A stretch of DNA of 64,000 nucleotides from an uncultured Bacteroidales bacterium (GCA_947168065.1 CAMVKH010000004.1:62001-126000), one strand, 5' to 3'; shown: positions 38,535 to 48,665, numbered from the stretch's first letter. A program made the numbers and translations. The notes: a model not told the origin generated them from the sequence alone.

Positions 38535-39944
38535 TCAAGCCGGGAAGGAGACCAGACCGAGTTCGGCGGCCTTTTGTTCCATCAGGGCGTAGGCGGCGTC
38601 GAATTCGTTGGGGATGATGCCGTCGAGGATGGCTTCCTTGACGGCCTCCTTGATGACACCGACCTGGCGGCAGGGCGGGATATGGTATTTCTCCATGATG
38701 AGCTCGCCCGTAATGGGGTTCTTGAAATTGCGGACGGCGTCTTTGGCTTCGACCTCGACGAGTTTTTCCTTTACGTGGTCGTACTGCTTCTTGAAACGCT
38801 CCACCTTCTGCTCGTTGGCCGAGGTGATGTCGGCCTTGCAGAGGATCATCAGGTCGTCGATGTCGTCGCCGGCGTCGAACAGCAGGCGGCGGACCGCCGA
38901 ATCGGTAACCTCGTCGGTGACCAGCGCCACGGGACGCATATGGAGCGAGACCATCTTCTGGACATACTTCATGTCGTCGGTCTGGGACATCTTGAGTTTG
39001 TTGAAGATGCCCTTGACCATTTTCGATCCCACGTACTCGTGGCCGTGGAAAGTCCAGCCCGTACCGGGCTCCCAGTGTTTGGTGGGTGCCTTGCCGATAT
39101 CGTGCAGCAGCGCGGCCCAGCGGAGCCAAAGATTGTCGCTGGCGGCCGCCACGTTGTCGAGCACCTGGAGGGAGTGCCGGAAATTGTCCTTGTGGCCGCG
39201 GCCTTCCACCGTCTCCACACCCTTGAGATTGGCAAGCGCCGGCAGGATGGTAGGCAGCAGCTCACATTCGTCGAGCAGCAGGAAGCCCGTCGAGGGCTTC
39301 GGTGTGCGCATGATCTTGTTCAGCTCGTCGGCGACACGTTCCCAAGAAAGAATCTCCAGCCGGTCTTTGTTGCGCCGGATGGAGGCGATGGATTCCGGTA
39401 CGATGGTGAAGCCCAGCTGCGTGGCGAAACGGATGGCCCGCAGCATGCGGAGCGGGTCGTCGCTGTAGGTTGTGTCCGGATCGAGCGGCGTGCGGATCAG
39501 GCCTTCGTTGAGATCGCGGATGCCGCCGAAGGGATCGACCAGGGCGCCGTAGTCGGCTTCCTGCAGGCTGAAGGCCATGGCATTGATCGTGAAATCGCGG
39601 CGCTGCTGGTCTTCCTCCAGCGTACCGTCTTCCACGATGGGCTTGCGGGAATTGGCGCGGTAAGATTCGCGGCGGGCGCCGACGAACTCGACTTCCATAT
39701 CCTTCCAACGGAGCATCGCCGTGCCGAAATTCCGGAACACGGACACTTTGGTACGCAGCTTTTCGGCCACGGCCTCCGCCAGCGCGATGCCGCTGCCCTC
39801 GACCACAATGTCGATGTCGTTGTTGGGGCGCTGCAGGAAGAAATCGCGCACATAGCCGCCGATGACGAAGGCACGTACGCCCTGTTCGCGCGCAATCTGC
39901 GACACGACATCGAAAACTTTTCCTTTCAGCGCCTGAGCAAACAT
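38535..39944 (-). CDS. CCA tRNA nucleotidyltransferase/HD-domain protein
   Basis: FVIGGYVRDFFLQRPNNDIDIVV; RRDFTINAMAFSL; DPLRMLRAIRFA; HD LLHDIGKAPTK. Confidence 0.93.
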   Translation of the reverse strand: MFAQALKGKVFDVVSQIAREQGVRAFVIGGYVRDFFLQRPNNDIDIVVEGSGIALAEAVAEKLRTKVSVFRNFGTAMLRWKDMEVEFVGARRESYRANSRKPIVEDGTLEEDQQRRDFTINAMAFSLQEADYGALVDPFGGIRDLNEGLIRTPLDPDTTYSDDPLRMLRAIRFATQLGFTIVPESIASIRRNKDRLEILSWERVADELNKIMRTPKPSTGFLLLDECELLPTILPALANLKGVETVEGRGHKDNFRHSLQVLDNVAAASDNLWLRWAALLHDIGKAPTKHWEPGTGWTFHGHEYVGSKMVKGIFNKLKMSQTDDMKYVQKMVSLHMRPVALVTDEVTDSAVRRLLFDAGDDIDDLMILCKADITSANEQKVERFKKQYDHVKEKLVEVEAKDAVRNFKNPITGELIMEKYHIPPCRQVGVIKEAVKEAILDGIIPNEFDAAYALMEQKAAELGLVSFPA

Positions 39945-39961
39945 AGTGCAAATATACAAAA

Positions 39962-39987
39962 GATTCCCGGTCACGCCGGGAATGACG
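39962..39987. repeat. Palindromic repeat GATTCCCGGTCACGCCGGGAATGACG
   Basis: Direct match to the repeat family, in a divergent intergenic region. Confidence 0.85.
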
Positions 39988-40013
39988 TTTTTTATTCGTA
40001 CATTTGTGGAGTT

Positions 40014-41072
40014 ATGGCAAAGGCGACGACAGACACGGTTCAGGAGTACAAGGCGCTGCGGGAAGAAATCCTCCGGGGCGACATCCAGCCTTTCTACCTG
40101 CTCTTCGGCAAGGAGCACTATTACATCGACGAACTGTGCAAGCTGCTTATGAAGCAGGTCGTCCCGCCCGAGGAGCGCGACTTCGGCCAGCTGGTGTACT
40201 TCGGCGCCGACGTGACGGCGAACCAGGTCGTGAGCGCCGCCCGGCAATACCCCATGATGATCGCGCGCCAGATCGTGGTGGTCAAGGAGGCGCAGATGAT
40301 GAAGAAGGTGGAGGACATCGGCGTCTATTTCGAAGGCATCCAGCCCACCACCGTCCTGGTAATCTGCTACAAGACCAACAACGACCCTACCAAGAGCGGC
40401 AAGAACATCGATAAACGCTCGACTTTCTACAAGCAGGCCAAAAAGGCAGGTGTCGTATTCGAATCGAACCCCATCCCCGACTACCGCATCGCCCGCTGGA
40501 TCGACGCCTACGTGGCGGAACAGGGTATGCGCATCGACCCCGACGCAGCCGCTCTGCTTGCCGAATCGGCCGGCACCGATCTCCAGAAGCTCGCCCTGAC
40601 GGTCGACAAGCTCCGCAAACTGCTGCCGGAAGACCGCAACCGCATCGGCATCGCCGACATCGAAGAGAACGTGGGTATGAGCCGCGACTATTCTGCCTTC
40701 GAGCTGACCAAGGCCCTCTCGCTGAAAGATGCACCCAAAGCCTTCCGCATCGTGCAGTTCTTTGCCGATTCACCCAAGCGCTTCCCCATCCAGATGACGA
40801 TGGCCGCCTTGTCCAGCCACTTCATCCGGCTGCTGCGCTACCATGCCCTGCTCCAGAACGGTCTTTCGCGCAATGAGATCCTTGCACAGCTGGGCATCAA
40901 CCCTTATTTCGGCAGCGAATACGACGCTGCCGTCCGCAACTATCCGGTCAGAAAGGCCATGAAGGTCATCTCCCTGCTCAAGGATTACGACCAGCGTTCG
41001 AAATCGAACACGCGCGGCGAGGCCAGCGATGGCGACCTGCTCAAGGAATTGACAGCCAAGATTCTAGCTTAA
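40014..41072 (+). CDS. holA: DNA polymerase III subunit delta
   Basis: PFYLLFGKEHYYIDELCKLL; EENVGMSRDYSAFELTKALSLKD. Confidence 0.92.
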   Translation: MAKATTDTVQEYKALREEILRGDIQPFYLLFGKEHYYIDELCKLLMKQVVPPEERDFGQLVYFGADVTANQVVSAARQYPMMIARQIVVVKEAQMMKKVEDIGVYFEGIQPTTVLVICYKTNNDPTKSGKNIDKRSTFYKQAKKAGVVFESNPIPDYRIARWIDAYVAEQGMRIDPDAAALLAESAGTDLQKLALTVDKLRKLLPEDRNRIGIADIEENVGMSRDYSAFELTKALSLKDAPKAFRIVQFFADSPKRFPIQMTMAALSSHFIRLLRYHALLQNGLSRNEILAQLGINPYFGSEYDAAVRNYPVRKAMKVISLLKDYDQRSKSNTRGEASDGDLLKELTAKILA

Positions 41073-41471
41073 ATCTTCCGGAATATCGGAAAGATACTCG
41101 TAACCGCTCCCGTCGGGGAGACGGCGCAGCAGGTGCACGTTCGTCCCGTTGGTTACCAGCACATATTTGACGGTCAGGACGCGGGTGTAGCGCACCACCT
41201 GCTCCACGACCTTCGCGTCGAGCGTCACGCCGGGCGCCTTGCATTCCACCAGCAGATGCGGCTGCAGCTGACGGTCGAAAACCAGGATGTCGGCCCGGTA
41301 GGTGCGCCGGTTGTAACGGAAAGCATATTCGCTGGCCATCCGTCCGGCCGGGAAGCCCTTTGCCCCGCACAACCACTGGATGACAGCCTGACGGACCTCC
41401 TCTTCCGGAGTCCGCGCCACATACTTGCGCCGCAAGGGATCGTAGATTTCGTTTCCGGAGGCCACGGTCAA
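41064..41471 (-). CDS. Type I restriction enzyme R N-terminal domain-like nuclease-fold protein (orphan)
   Basis: RADILVFDRQLQPHLLVECKAPGVTLDAKVVEQVVRYTRVLTVKYVLVTNG. Confidence 0.85.
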   Translation of the reverse strand: MTVASGNEIYDPLRRKYVARTPEEEVRQAVIQWLCGAKGFPAGRMASEYAFRYNRRTYRADILVFDRQLQPHLLVECKAPGVTLDAKVVEQVVRYTRVLTVKYVLVTNGTNVHLLRRLPDGSGYEYLSDIPEDLS

Positions 41472-41950
41472 GGAAGACGCTGAACGATCATTCCGACCTT
41501 CTGGAATTCGTTCCAGAGCCAGAGATATTCATCCGAAGCCTTGACGACGACCAGCTTGACGATCAACGTGGTCGATTCGCCGGCGGCCAGCCGGTAATGG
41601 ATTTCGCACTCCACTTCGTCATCGACCGTCATCGGGATATCCTCCGTGTAGCGGACATGGAGATAGAGGGTCTGGTCGTCGCTCTGGATGCGATAGGTCC
41701 TGCGCTGAAGGCTGACTGCGCGCTGGAAGGTTGCCAGATCGAACGGAAGGACGCACGAGCCCTTGAGATACAGTCCTTCCACATAGGCGGATTCCAGTTG
41801 CTTGCGCTCCGCAGATTTGGTGTCGACCGGGATGGGCGGCTCAGGCTCCGGCGGCGTGGGCTGGGGACACGAGACGGCCATCGTGGTGGCCACCACGAAA
41901 AGGGCGAGCGCAAAGCGCCACATGAAACCGGCTTTTTGGCTAATTCCCAT
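41468..41950 (-). CDS. Small putative lipoprotein
   Basis: Hydrophobic N-terminus with VATTMAVSCPQ lipobox-like cysteine. Confidence 0.6.
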   Translation of the reverse strand: MGISQKAGFMWRFALALFVVATTMAVSCPQPTPPEPEPPIPVDTKSAERKQLESAYVEGLYLKGSCVLPFDLATFQRAVSLQRRTYRIQSDDQTLYLHVRYTEDIPMTVDDEVECEIHYRLAAGESTTLIVKLVVVKASDEYLWLWNEFQKVGMIVQRLP

Positions 41951-43937
41951 CTTTTACCTCCAGGATTTTGGTCAGCACCTCCTTGCTTCCGTCGGAATAA
42001 GTGATGGTGGCCGAGATTTTATAGGATCCCGCCTTTTCAAAGCGGAACGCTTCGCCCGCGGACGGCTGGCTGTCGATGCTCCACGACACGGACGCGCGGT
42101 CGTCGTTCATGTTGAGCAGGAAAAGGCGGAACAACTCACCTGTATGCCAGACGCGGTCCAGTCCACCGATCAGCGGATAGTCGCTCAAACGGTCGAGTGC
42201 GCGGAATTCGATGCGCTGCGTCCGGCCCTTGACATTCCAGCGGGTGTAATAGATTTCACAGAAATACGATTCACCCGGGACCAGGTCTTCGAACACATAG
42301 CTGGTCTGGCTGCCGGTATTCACCGTCTGGCTGGAAACCCCGTTGAGAATACCCCAGCGAAGTTCCCATTGGCCGGAAGAAGACTTGTCGCTCTGCCATT
42401 CCAGCAATGCGGAGATCTGGGCAGGGACGATCGACCAGCCCGTCACCACCGGAAGGTCCCAGCTGTCGTCGTTGACCACGTTGCACCGGATACCGTCGGC
42501 TTCACGGGTAATGCCGGACAGGCCCAGGCCGATACCCTTCCCATTCCAGCCCGTCAGCGGGAAGTTGCTGGCTGAATGGATATCCCTGACATTGCGATAG
42601 CCCGGATAGAAGGCGTCCTTCACATCGAGGGCTTTGCCGGCATCGGAGCCGACAAAGACCGCACAGGGATGCGCGGCGCAGCCGTTGACCGCATTGGCCG
42701 ACCATCGCAGTCTCGCGTTCATCGAGCCGGCCATGTTGGTACTCTTGTCGATATGGTAGACCACCAGGCCTGTTCCGCCGATATAGGCGTCCCAGCGGTA
42801 ACCGTCACGGAATTCAAGCCAGAAATCCTCACCCGGAATACCGGAAGGCAACACGTACGCCTTCGATGCCTCCTGAACGGGCGGCACGACCAGTTCCTGC
42901 GGACGGCGGACCGTTTCCATCTGGGTCAGGCCGATCTGATGACGCTCGAACACGGTCAGGTACGGCGGTGTCCGGCCCTCGTTGTTGTAGTTGCCGTGGT
43001 CCATGATCGAAAGCGAACCGAAAAGGCCGTCGGAAGGGCCTTCCGTCAAACCATTGACATCATAGAGATCCTGGAGACCGAGGAAATGGCAGTATTCGTG
43101 GCAGATGGTGCCGATACCGGCGAAATGATAGCCGGAAGGGCCTGTGTATTCGGAATAGAGCGAAAAGTTGGAGATCCGCATGCCGTCCAGATAGAAGCCC
43201 ATATCGGAAATGTTCCACGACTGGGGCCACAGGGTGTTGTCGCCGCCGCCTTCGGCCTCGTTGTGGCCGGCGAAAAAGAGGAAGACATTGTCCACCACAC
43301 CGTCTCTGTCGAAGTCGTAGCGGGTGAAATCGACGCCGGCTGCATCGGCCGCTTCACAGGCGTGGACCACCAGTTGACGGATGTTCTTGTCTGTGACGCC
43401 GTCGAGGTTGGCACCATAGAAGGACAGCGTGCCCGGTACGGTCACTACGTCACAGACCTCGAACGAGAAATTGCCGTATCCGTCAAGATTGTCTCTGAAC
43501 CAGTCGAGGACGCTGCCCGTGGCGCCGTTCTCGGCGTAATACTGCTGGTTGAAGAGGTTATAGATGGTGCTGCGCGGAGTCGGGATGGTGAACTTCCGGT
43601 CGCTGAACTGGACGGGGATAACGAGCGTCCGGACGGAGACGGGCGCCTTCGTGGCAAGGAACATCGACAAGGTGCCGCCCTCGGGATTAAGGTGCTTGAT
43701 CGTCGTCCCTACCGCGGGAAGGGAATCCGTCACGTGCCAGAAACCGCGGGCGTCCTGGAACACGGGGCGACCGTCGAGGGTCGTCTTCCAGGAACGGTTC
43801 TCATCGCCGTGGATCCGGATGGTCAGCGTGGTGCCGTCAGGCTGGGTGACCGTGACCGGATACGGGTAGGCCTTCACTGCAAGAAGTTGCAGCGAGAAGG
43901 CCGTCAGGGCCAGCAGGAGCAGGGCAATCCGTTTCAT
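41940..43937 (-). CDS. M6 family metalloprotease (immune inhibitor A-like)
   Basis: GTICHEYCHFLGLQDLYDVNG HExxH-type site; secretion signal. Confidence 0.9.
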   Translation of the reverse strand: MKRIALLLLALTAFSLQLLAVKAYPYPVTVTQPDGTTLTIRIHGDENRSWKTTLDGRPVFQDARGFWHVTDSLPAVGTTIKHLNPEGGTLSMFLATKAPVSVRTLVIPVQFSDRKFTIPTPRSTIYNLFNQQYYAENGATGSVLDWFRDNLDGYGNFSFEVCDVVTVPGTLSFYGANLDGVTDKNIRQLVVHACEAADAAGVDFTRYDFDRDGVVDNVFLFFAGHNEAEGGGDNTLWPQSWNISDMGFYLDGMRISNFSLYSEYTGPSGYHFAGIGTICHEYCHFLGLQDLYDVNGLTEGPSDGLFGSLSIMDHGNYNNEGRTPPYLTVFERHQIGLTQMETVRRPQELVVPPVQEASKAYVLPSGIPGEDFWLEFRDGYRWDAYIGGTGLVVYHIDKSTNMAGSMNARLRWSANAVNGCAAHPCAVFVGSDAGKALDVKDAFYPGYRNVRDIHSASNFPLTGWNGKGIGLGLSGITREADGIRCNVVNDDSWDLPVVTGWSIVPAQISALLEWQSDKSSSGQWELRWGILNGVSSQTVNTGSQTSYVFEDLVPGESYFCEIYYTRWNVKGRTQRIEFRALDRLSDYPLIGGLDRVWHTGELFRLFLLNMNDDRASVSWSIDSQPSAGEAFRFEKAGSYKISATITYSDGSKEVLTKILEVKDGN

Positions 43938-44054
43938 TCCGTCGGCAAACGTTTCGACGCGTTTTTACACGTTTATAAACGTTTCTATGTGTTTATACCT
44001 AATTTCAAACTACATAATTACAAAAAAATTTCGACTTCACCAAAAACTGTTTCG

Positions 44055-44062
44055 TAACTTTG
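44055..44062 (+). promoter_or_regulatory. -7 element TAACTTTG upstream of GT2-LABN-GT39 operon
   Basis: TAnnTTTG 42 nt upstream of ATG. Confidence 0.6.
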
Positions 44063-44103
44063 CACGGTTTTCGCAACAAAAGGCCTGCCAGAACCCCAAT
44101 TGC

Positions 44104-44838
44104 ATGAACCCTACGGCTTCCTTCCAGTTTACCATCATCGTCCCGGTCTACAACGAACGGGAAGGCCTTCTCCGGCTGGAAAACAGCCTTGCCGCTTATC
44201 TGGAAAAAGCCCTGGTCCGGCCCGCCTGCGTCCTGCTGGTGGACGATGGTTCGACCGATGGCGGGAGCGCCCTGATCGAGGAGATCTGCGCCCGCCACGC
44301 CGATTTCTTCTTCCTGCGCTTCGCCCGCAACTGCGGATTGAGCGCCGCGCTGAAAGCAGGGTTCGAGGCCTGTGAATCTCCTTACGCCGGCTATATCGAC
44401 GCCGACCTGCAGACCGATCCGGAAGACTTCAATCTGCTGCTTCCTTACGCAGCCGGATTTCCCCTGGTCATGGGCATCCGCGCCGAGCGCAAAGACAGCT
44501 TCGGAAAGCGTCTGATCTCCAGGATCGCCAACGCATCGCGGCGCCGCATCGTCCACGACACGGCGGCCGACACCGGCTGCCCGCTGAAAGTCCTGCAGAC
44601 AGCTTATGCCCGGCAGCTCCCCAGCCTCAGCGGCATGCACCGCTTCCTTCCGGCCCTGATCGCCATGCAGGGCGGTTCCTATAAGCAAGTGCCGGTGCGG
44701 CACTATCCCCGCCAGGCCGGAAAGAGCAAATTCGGTCTTTCCAACCGCTTCTGGGGACCGATCCGCGACGCTTTCGGCTACCGCTGGTACCAGCGCCGCC
44801 TGTTCCGCTATACCATTGAGCGCAGCAACCTGGACTGA
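44104..44838 (+). CDS. Glycosyltransferase family 2 (polyprenyl-phosphate glycosyltransferase-like)
   Basis: FTIIVPVYNEREGLLRLENSL; VDDGSTDGGSALIEEI; AGYIDADLQTDPEDF. Confidence 0.92.
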   Translation: MNPTASFQFTIIVPVYNEREGLLRLENSLAAYLEKALVRPACVLLVDDGSTDGGSALIEEICARHADFFFLRFARNCGLSAALKAGFEACESPYAGYIDADLQTDPEDFNLLLPYAAGFPLVMGIRAERKDSFGKRLISRIANASRRRIVHDTAADTGCPLKVLQTAYARQLPSLSGMHRFLPALIAMQGGSYKQVPVRHYPRQAGKSKFGLSNRFWGPIRDAFGYRWYQRRLFRYTIERSNLD

Positions 44839-45476
44839 TGGACAATCTCTGGATCTTCGCACTCGGACTTCTGGCGCAGGGACTCTTCTCTGCCCGGATG
44901 CTCGTGCAATGGATCCTTTCAGAGAAAGCGCACAAAGTGGTCAATCCCACCTTGTTCTGGATCCTGAGCCTGGCCGCCTCGCTCCTATTCCTCTACTACG
45001 GCTGGCTTCGCAACGATTTCGCACTGATGCTCGGCCAGGTGATCGGCTATTATGTCTACATCTGGAACCTCGGGAAGAAAGGCGTATGGGGCCGCATCGA
45101 CAAGCCGCTGCGCATCGCTGTCCTGACTGTGCTGGTTTTGATTCCGCTTGCCGCTCTCAGCAGAATGGCCGGTAACTGGCCGGCCGTCTCCGAGGCACTC
45201 TTCCACAACGACGCGATTCCGCGCTGGCTGCTCGTCCTCGGGACGGCCGGCCAGGTCGTCTTCTCGCTGCGCTTCCTCTATCAGGCGCTGTACTCCGCCC
45301 GCCGGGGCGAATCGCTCCTGCCGGCCGGCTTCTGGACCATCAGCCTCATCGGGGCTGTCCTGATCCTGACCTACGGCATCCTGCGTCACGACCCTGTGGT
45401 GATCCTGGCCCAGTCCTGCGGACTGGTCACCTACATCCGCAACCTGATGTTATGGAAACAAGGCACGCGCGCATAA
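44838..45476 (+). CDS. Lipid-A-disaccharide synthase N-terminal domain (LABN) protein
   Basis: GLLAQGLFSARMLVQWILSEKAHKVVNPTLFWILSLAASLLFLYYG. Confidence 0.85.
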   Translation: MDNLWIFALGLLAQGLFSARMLVQWILSEKAHKVVNPTLFWILSLAASLLFLYYGWLRNDFALMLGQVIGYYVYIWNLGKKGVWGRIDKPLRIAVLTVLVLIPLAALSRMAGNWPAVSEALFHNDAIPRWLLVLGTAGQVVFSLRFLYQALYSARRGESLLPAGFWTISLIGAVLILTYGILRHDPVVILAQSCGLVTYIRNLMLWKQGTRA

Positions 45477-46591
45477 TCCGGCTGCTGTCCGACCAGCGGG
45501 TACGGCTGGGACTCTATCTGCTGCTCCTGCTCCCGCTCCTGCTGCGGCGCGACATCACGCCCGAAAACGAACTCAAATACCTGCAGATCGCGGACGAAGC
45601 ACTTCGCGACGGGCATTTCTGGTGCCTGTTTCTCGATGGTGCGGCCTATGCCGACAAACCGCCGCTCTACCTCTGGATCGTAATGGGACTGCGGCGTTTG
45701 CTGGGCTTCCACTGCATTCCGCTGCTGGAACTGTTCTCGCTGTTGCCGGCTTTCGGCATCCTGGTCGTCTTCGACCGCTGGTGCGGCGTTTCGATGCAAT
45801 TGCGCTGGCGGGTCGCGGCGGAAGCCGCCCTGCTGACCACCGCCTATTTCCTGGGCGGGGCCGTCGTGCTCCGGATGGACATGCTGATGGTTTTCTTCAT
45901 CACAGTGGCGATGCGTCTTTTCTGGAAGATCGACCAGGGGGACAACCGGCCCGCGCTGCGATGGGCTTTTGCCTTTTCCGTGTTCATGGCCATCTTTTCA
46001 AAGGGACCGGTAGGCTTCCTCTTCCCGCTAGCCGGCATTTTCGTCTGGCTTGGACGTGAAAAACGTCTGCGTGACTTCGGCAGGGCGTGGGGCTGGCGTA
46101 CCTGGCTCGTCCTGGTCGTGCTCTGCGGCATCTGGTGGGGCGGCGCCTGGCTGGAAGGCGGCGGGGCCTATCTCGACAACCTGCTTATCCACCAGACAGT
46201 TGACCGGGCCGTGAACGCGTTCCACCACAACCGGCCCTGGTACTACTACCTCTATACCATCTGGTACGCAATGGGACCGTGGGCCTTGCTTACAATTCCC
46301 GTATCGACCTGGGGAGCGATCAAAAAGGTAGGAATGGAACCGCTGGTGCGTTTTTTCCTGACCATCTCGGCGACCTTCTTCCTCATGCTGTCGGTCTTCA
46401 GTTCCAAACTTCAGATCTACCTGCTTCCGCTTTTCGGCTTCGTGAATTATGCGGCCTTCCTGATCCTGCAGGCAGCCGACACGCCGCAGCGGCGCTGGCC
46501 GGGAATCCTACGCAAGGTAGTGTACGGCGTGGCGGCGGCGATGCTCCTGCTCTGCGTGGCGGCAGGGTTCTTTTTCCCCGACATTTTTTGA
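45452..46591 (+). CDS. ArnT-like glycosyltransferase family 39
   Basis: DITPENELKYLQIADEALRDGHFWCLFLDGAAYADKPPLYLWIVMGLRRLL; polytopic. Confidence 0.88.
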   Translation: METRHARIIRLLSDQRVRLGLYLLLLLPLLLRRDITPENELKYLQIADEALRDGHFWCLFLDGAAYADKPPLYLWIVMGLRRLLGFHCIPLLELFSLLPAFGILVVFDRWCGVSMQLRWRVAAEAALLTTAYFLGGAVVLRMDMLMVFFITVAMRLFWKIDQGDNRPALRWAFAFSVFMAIFSKGPVGFLFPLAGIFVWLGREKRLRDFGRAWGWRTWLVLVVLCGIWWGGAWLEGGGAYLDNLLIHQTVDRAVNAFHHNRPWYYYLYTIWYAMGPWALLTIPVSTWGAIKKVGMEPLVRFFLTISATFFLMLSVFSSKLQIYLLPLFGFVNYAAFLILQAADTPQRRWPGILRKVVYGVAAAMLLLCVAAGFFFPDIF

Positions 46592-46654
46592 TTTTTTTCT
46601 GGCCAACGAGGGGTACAAATTGTTATTTTTGTACGATAAATAGCATTGGATACA

Positions 46655-47764
46655 ATGGCACAGAATCCCCCGCTCGCGCGACTTGAACTCAGCCGCAGCG
46701 GTATCAAAAACAACTTCCAGCATTTCCGTTCCCTTCTCAAACCGGAGACCCGGATCCTGATCCTGGTCAAAGCCAACGGCTACGGCCACGGCGCCGTCCC
46801 TTTCGCCCGCGAGATGGAGCAACTGGGCGCCGCCTACCTCGGCGTCGCTCTCCCCGGAGAAGGCGTGGAACTCCGCAAGGCAGGCATCGACCTGCCCATC
46901 CTCGTACTCACGACGGGCACCGACGACTACCCGGAGATGATCCGCTACGGGCTCGAGCCCGGTATCCCCGACCTGTTCGCCCTGACGCGCCTCAGGGAAG
47001 AACTCCGCAAGGCAGGACGAAGAGACTATCCTGTCCACATCAACATCGACACCGGCATGCACCGGCTGGGCTTCATGGAACGGGAAATCCCCGGCCTGAT
47101 CGACTTCATGGCCGAAAGCCCTGAAATCCATATCGAAGGCCTCTATACCCACCTGGCCGCCTCCGACGAGAAGCAGCACGACGAATTCACCCTCGGACAG
47201 ATCGCCCTCTACGAGAAGCTCAGCACGCAGATCATGGCGCACCTGCCCTACAAGCCGCTCCGCCACGTGCTCAATTCCGCCGGCATCGAGCGCTTCACGC
47301 AGTATCAGTACGATATGGTCCGGCTGGGCATCGGCATCTACGGCATCAGCGCCGTTTCCGATCCGGGTCTCAAACCCGCTGCCTTCTACCGCTGCCCGAT
47401 CCTCCAGATCAAGGACCTCCTTCCGGAAGACGGAACCGTCGGCTACGGCCGCCACGGCAAGCTCGGCCCCGGCGTCACCCGTTCAGCCACCCTGTGCGTC
47501 GGCTATGCGGACGGCATCAACCGGCATCTGGGCTGCGGCAACGCCAGCTTCGAGGTCAACGGACACCTGGCGCCCACCCTCGGCAACATCTGCATGGACA
47601 TGTGCATGATCGACGTGACCGGCATCGACTGCAAGGAAGGGGACATGGTCACCATTTTCGGCGACAAGCCGACGGCCGGCGAACTGGCAAAGATCCTCGA
47701 CACGATTCCCTACGAGATCTTCACCTCCGTGCCCCGGCGGGTCAATCGCACGATTGTAGATTAA
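46655..47764 (+). CDS. alr: Alanine racemase
   Basis: ILVKANGYGHGAVPFAREME PLP-lysine motif; HINIDTGMHRLGF; CVGYADGINR. Confidence 0.96.
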   Translation: MAQNPPLARLELSRSGIKNNFQHFRSLLKPETRILILVKANGYGHGAVPFAREMEQLGAAYLGVALPGEGVELRKAGIDLPILVLTTGTDDYPEMIRYGLEPGIPDLFALTRLREELRKAGRRDYPVHINIDTGMHRLGFMEREIPGLIDFMAESPEIHIEGLYTHLAASDEKQHDEFTLGQIALYEKLSTQIMAHLPYKPLRHVLNSAGIERFTQYQYDMVRLGIGIYGISAVSDPGLKPAAFYRCPILQIKDLLPEDGTVGYGRHGKLGPGVTRSATLCVGYADGINRHLGCGNASFEVNGHLAPTLGNICMDMCMIDVTGIDCKEGDMVTIFGDKPTAGELAKILDTIPYEIFTSVPRRVNRTIVD

Positions 47765-47801
47765 AATTTTAAAAATTTTATTGTATTTCGATATTTATTT
47801 A

Positions 47802-47809
47802 TATATTTG
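47802..47809 (+). promoter_or_regulatory. -7 element TATATTTG
   Basis: TAnnTTTG 36 nt upstream of the 47845 ORF in an AT-rich gap. Confidence 0.55.
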
Positions 47810-47844
47810 CATAAAATTTTGAATCCACTAATACCTGAATCACT

Positions 47845-48585
47845 ATGGCAACTGAGAAACTCGACATCGTGAAGACCATCGGAGACGGCATCCGCTATGG
47901 CCTGAAGAACTTCTTCCCTCTCTTGCTGATGGTCATCCTCTACATCGTGACTGTCTGGATCCCCTACCTCAACGTCGGCACCACCATTGGTCTTTATAAA
48001 GCCGTCATCGGCATCGGACGCGGTGAAACCATCGATCCGACTTCGATCTTCGCCAAGGAGAATTTCCATAACCTGAGCGGGCTCTTCCTGCTGCTGGGTC
48101 TGCTCTACATCGGCACGGTCGTCGCCATGATGTTCATGCTCATTCCGGGCATCGTGATGGGCATCGCCTGGGGCTTCGCCATCTATTTCTTCCTCGACAA
48201 GAAGGTCTCCCCGCTCAAGTCACTCCAGCTGAGCTATGACACCACCTATGGCAACAAGTGGCGCATCTTCTTCGTGGAATTCCTCACCGCACTCGCCATC
48301 GGCCTCGTCTGCGGCCTCCTGGGAGCCATCCCGAAAGCCGGTACCGTCCTGGCCATCCTGGGTGCCTTCCTCTGCAGCGCCATCGCCGTGGCCATCGAAG
48401 GTGTGATGTACGATTTCTTCTCCAAGAAAGCCGACGCCATCCTGGCTGAGAAACGCGAGCGCTTCGGCCACGGCCGCTGCTGCCACGGTGAAGAAGCAGC
48501 CGCTGAAGCTGCTGAAACCGCTGAAGCCGTCGAAACCGTCGAAATCGTCGAAGAAGCCATCGACGACGTCCAGACCGAAGCGTAA
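47845..48585 (+). CDS. Integral membrane protein with acidic A/E/V-rich C-terminal tail
   Basis: Several TM segments; tail EEAAAEAAETAEAVETVEIVEEAIDDVQTEA. Confidence 0.75.
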   Translation: MATEKLDIVKTIGDGIRYGLKNFFPLLLMVILYIVTVWIPYLNVGTTIGLYKAVIGIGRGETIDPTSIFAKENFHNLSGLFLLLGLLYIGTVVAMMFMLIPGIVMGIAWGFAIYFFLDKKVSPLKSLQLSYDTTYGNKWRIFFVEFLTALAIGLVCGLLGAIPKAGTVLAILGAFLCSAIAVAIEGVMYDFFSKKADAILAEKRERFGHGRCCHGEEAAAEAAETAEAVETVEIVEEAIDDVQTEA

Positions 48586-48627
48586 GCCTGCCTGGAGGAC
48601 AACTATCTGATAAACAGCGATTAGCTT

Positions 48628-48665
48628 AAACCTGCCCCCGTTTCCATAACAGGGGCAGGTTTTTA
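48628..48665 (+). terminator. Intrinsic terminator
   Basis: AAACCTGCCCC-cgtttccataac-AGGGGCAGGTTTTT. Confidence 0.85.

Noticed and set aside
38484-40013. 5' part of the 862-aa ORF 38484..41072
   Set aside because: Only the part from 40014 is holA; the upstream portion is antisense to the CCA-transferase-like gene
41064-41471. Type I restriction-modification system
   Set aside because: Only a single HsdR N-terminal-like domain; no methylase, specificity subunit or helicase nearby
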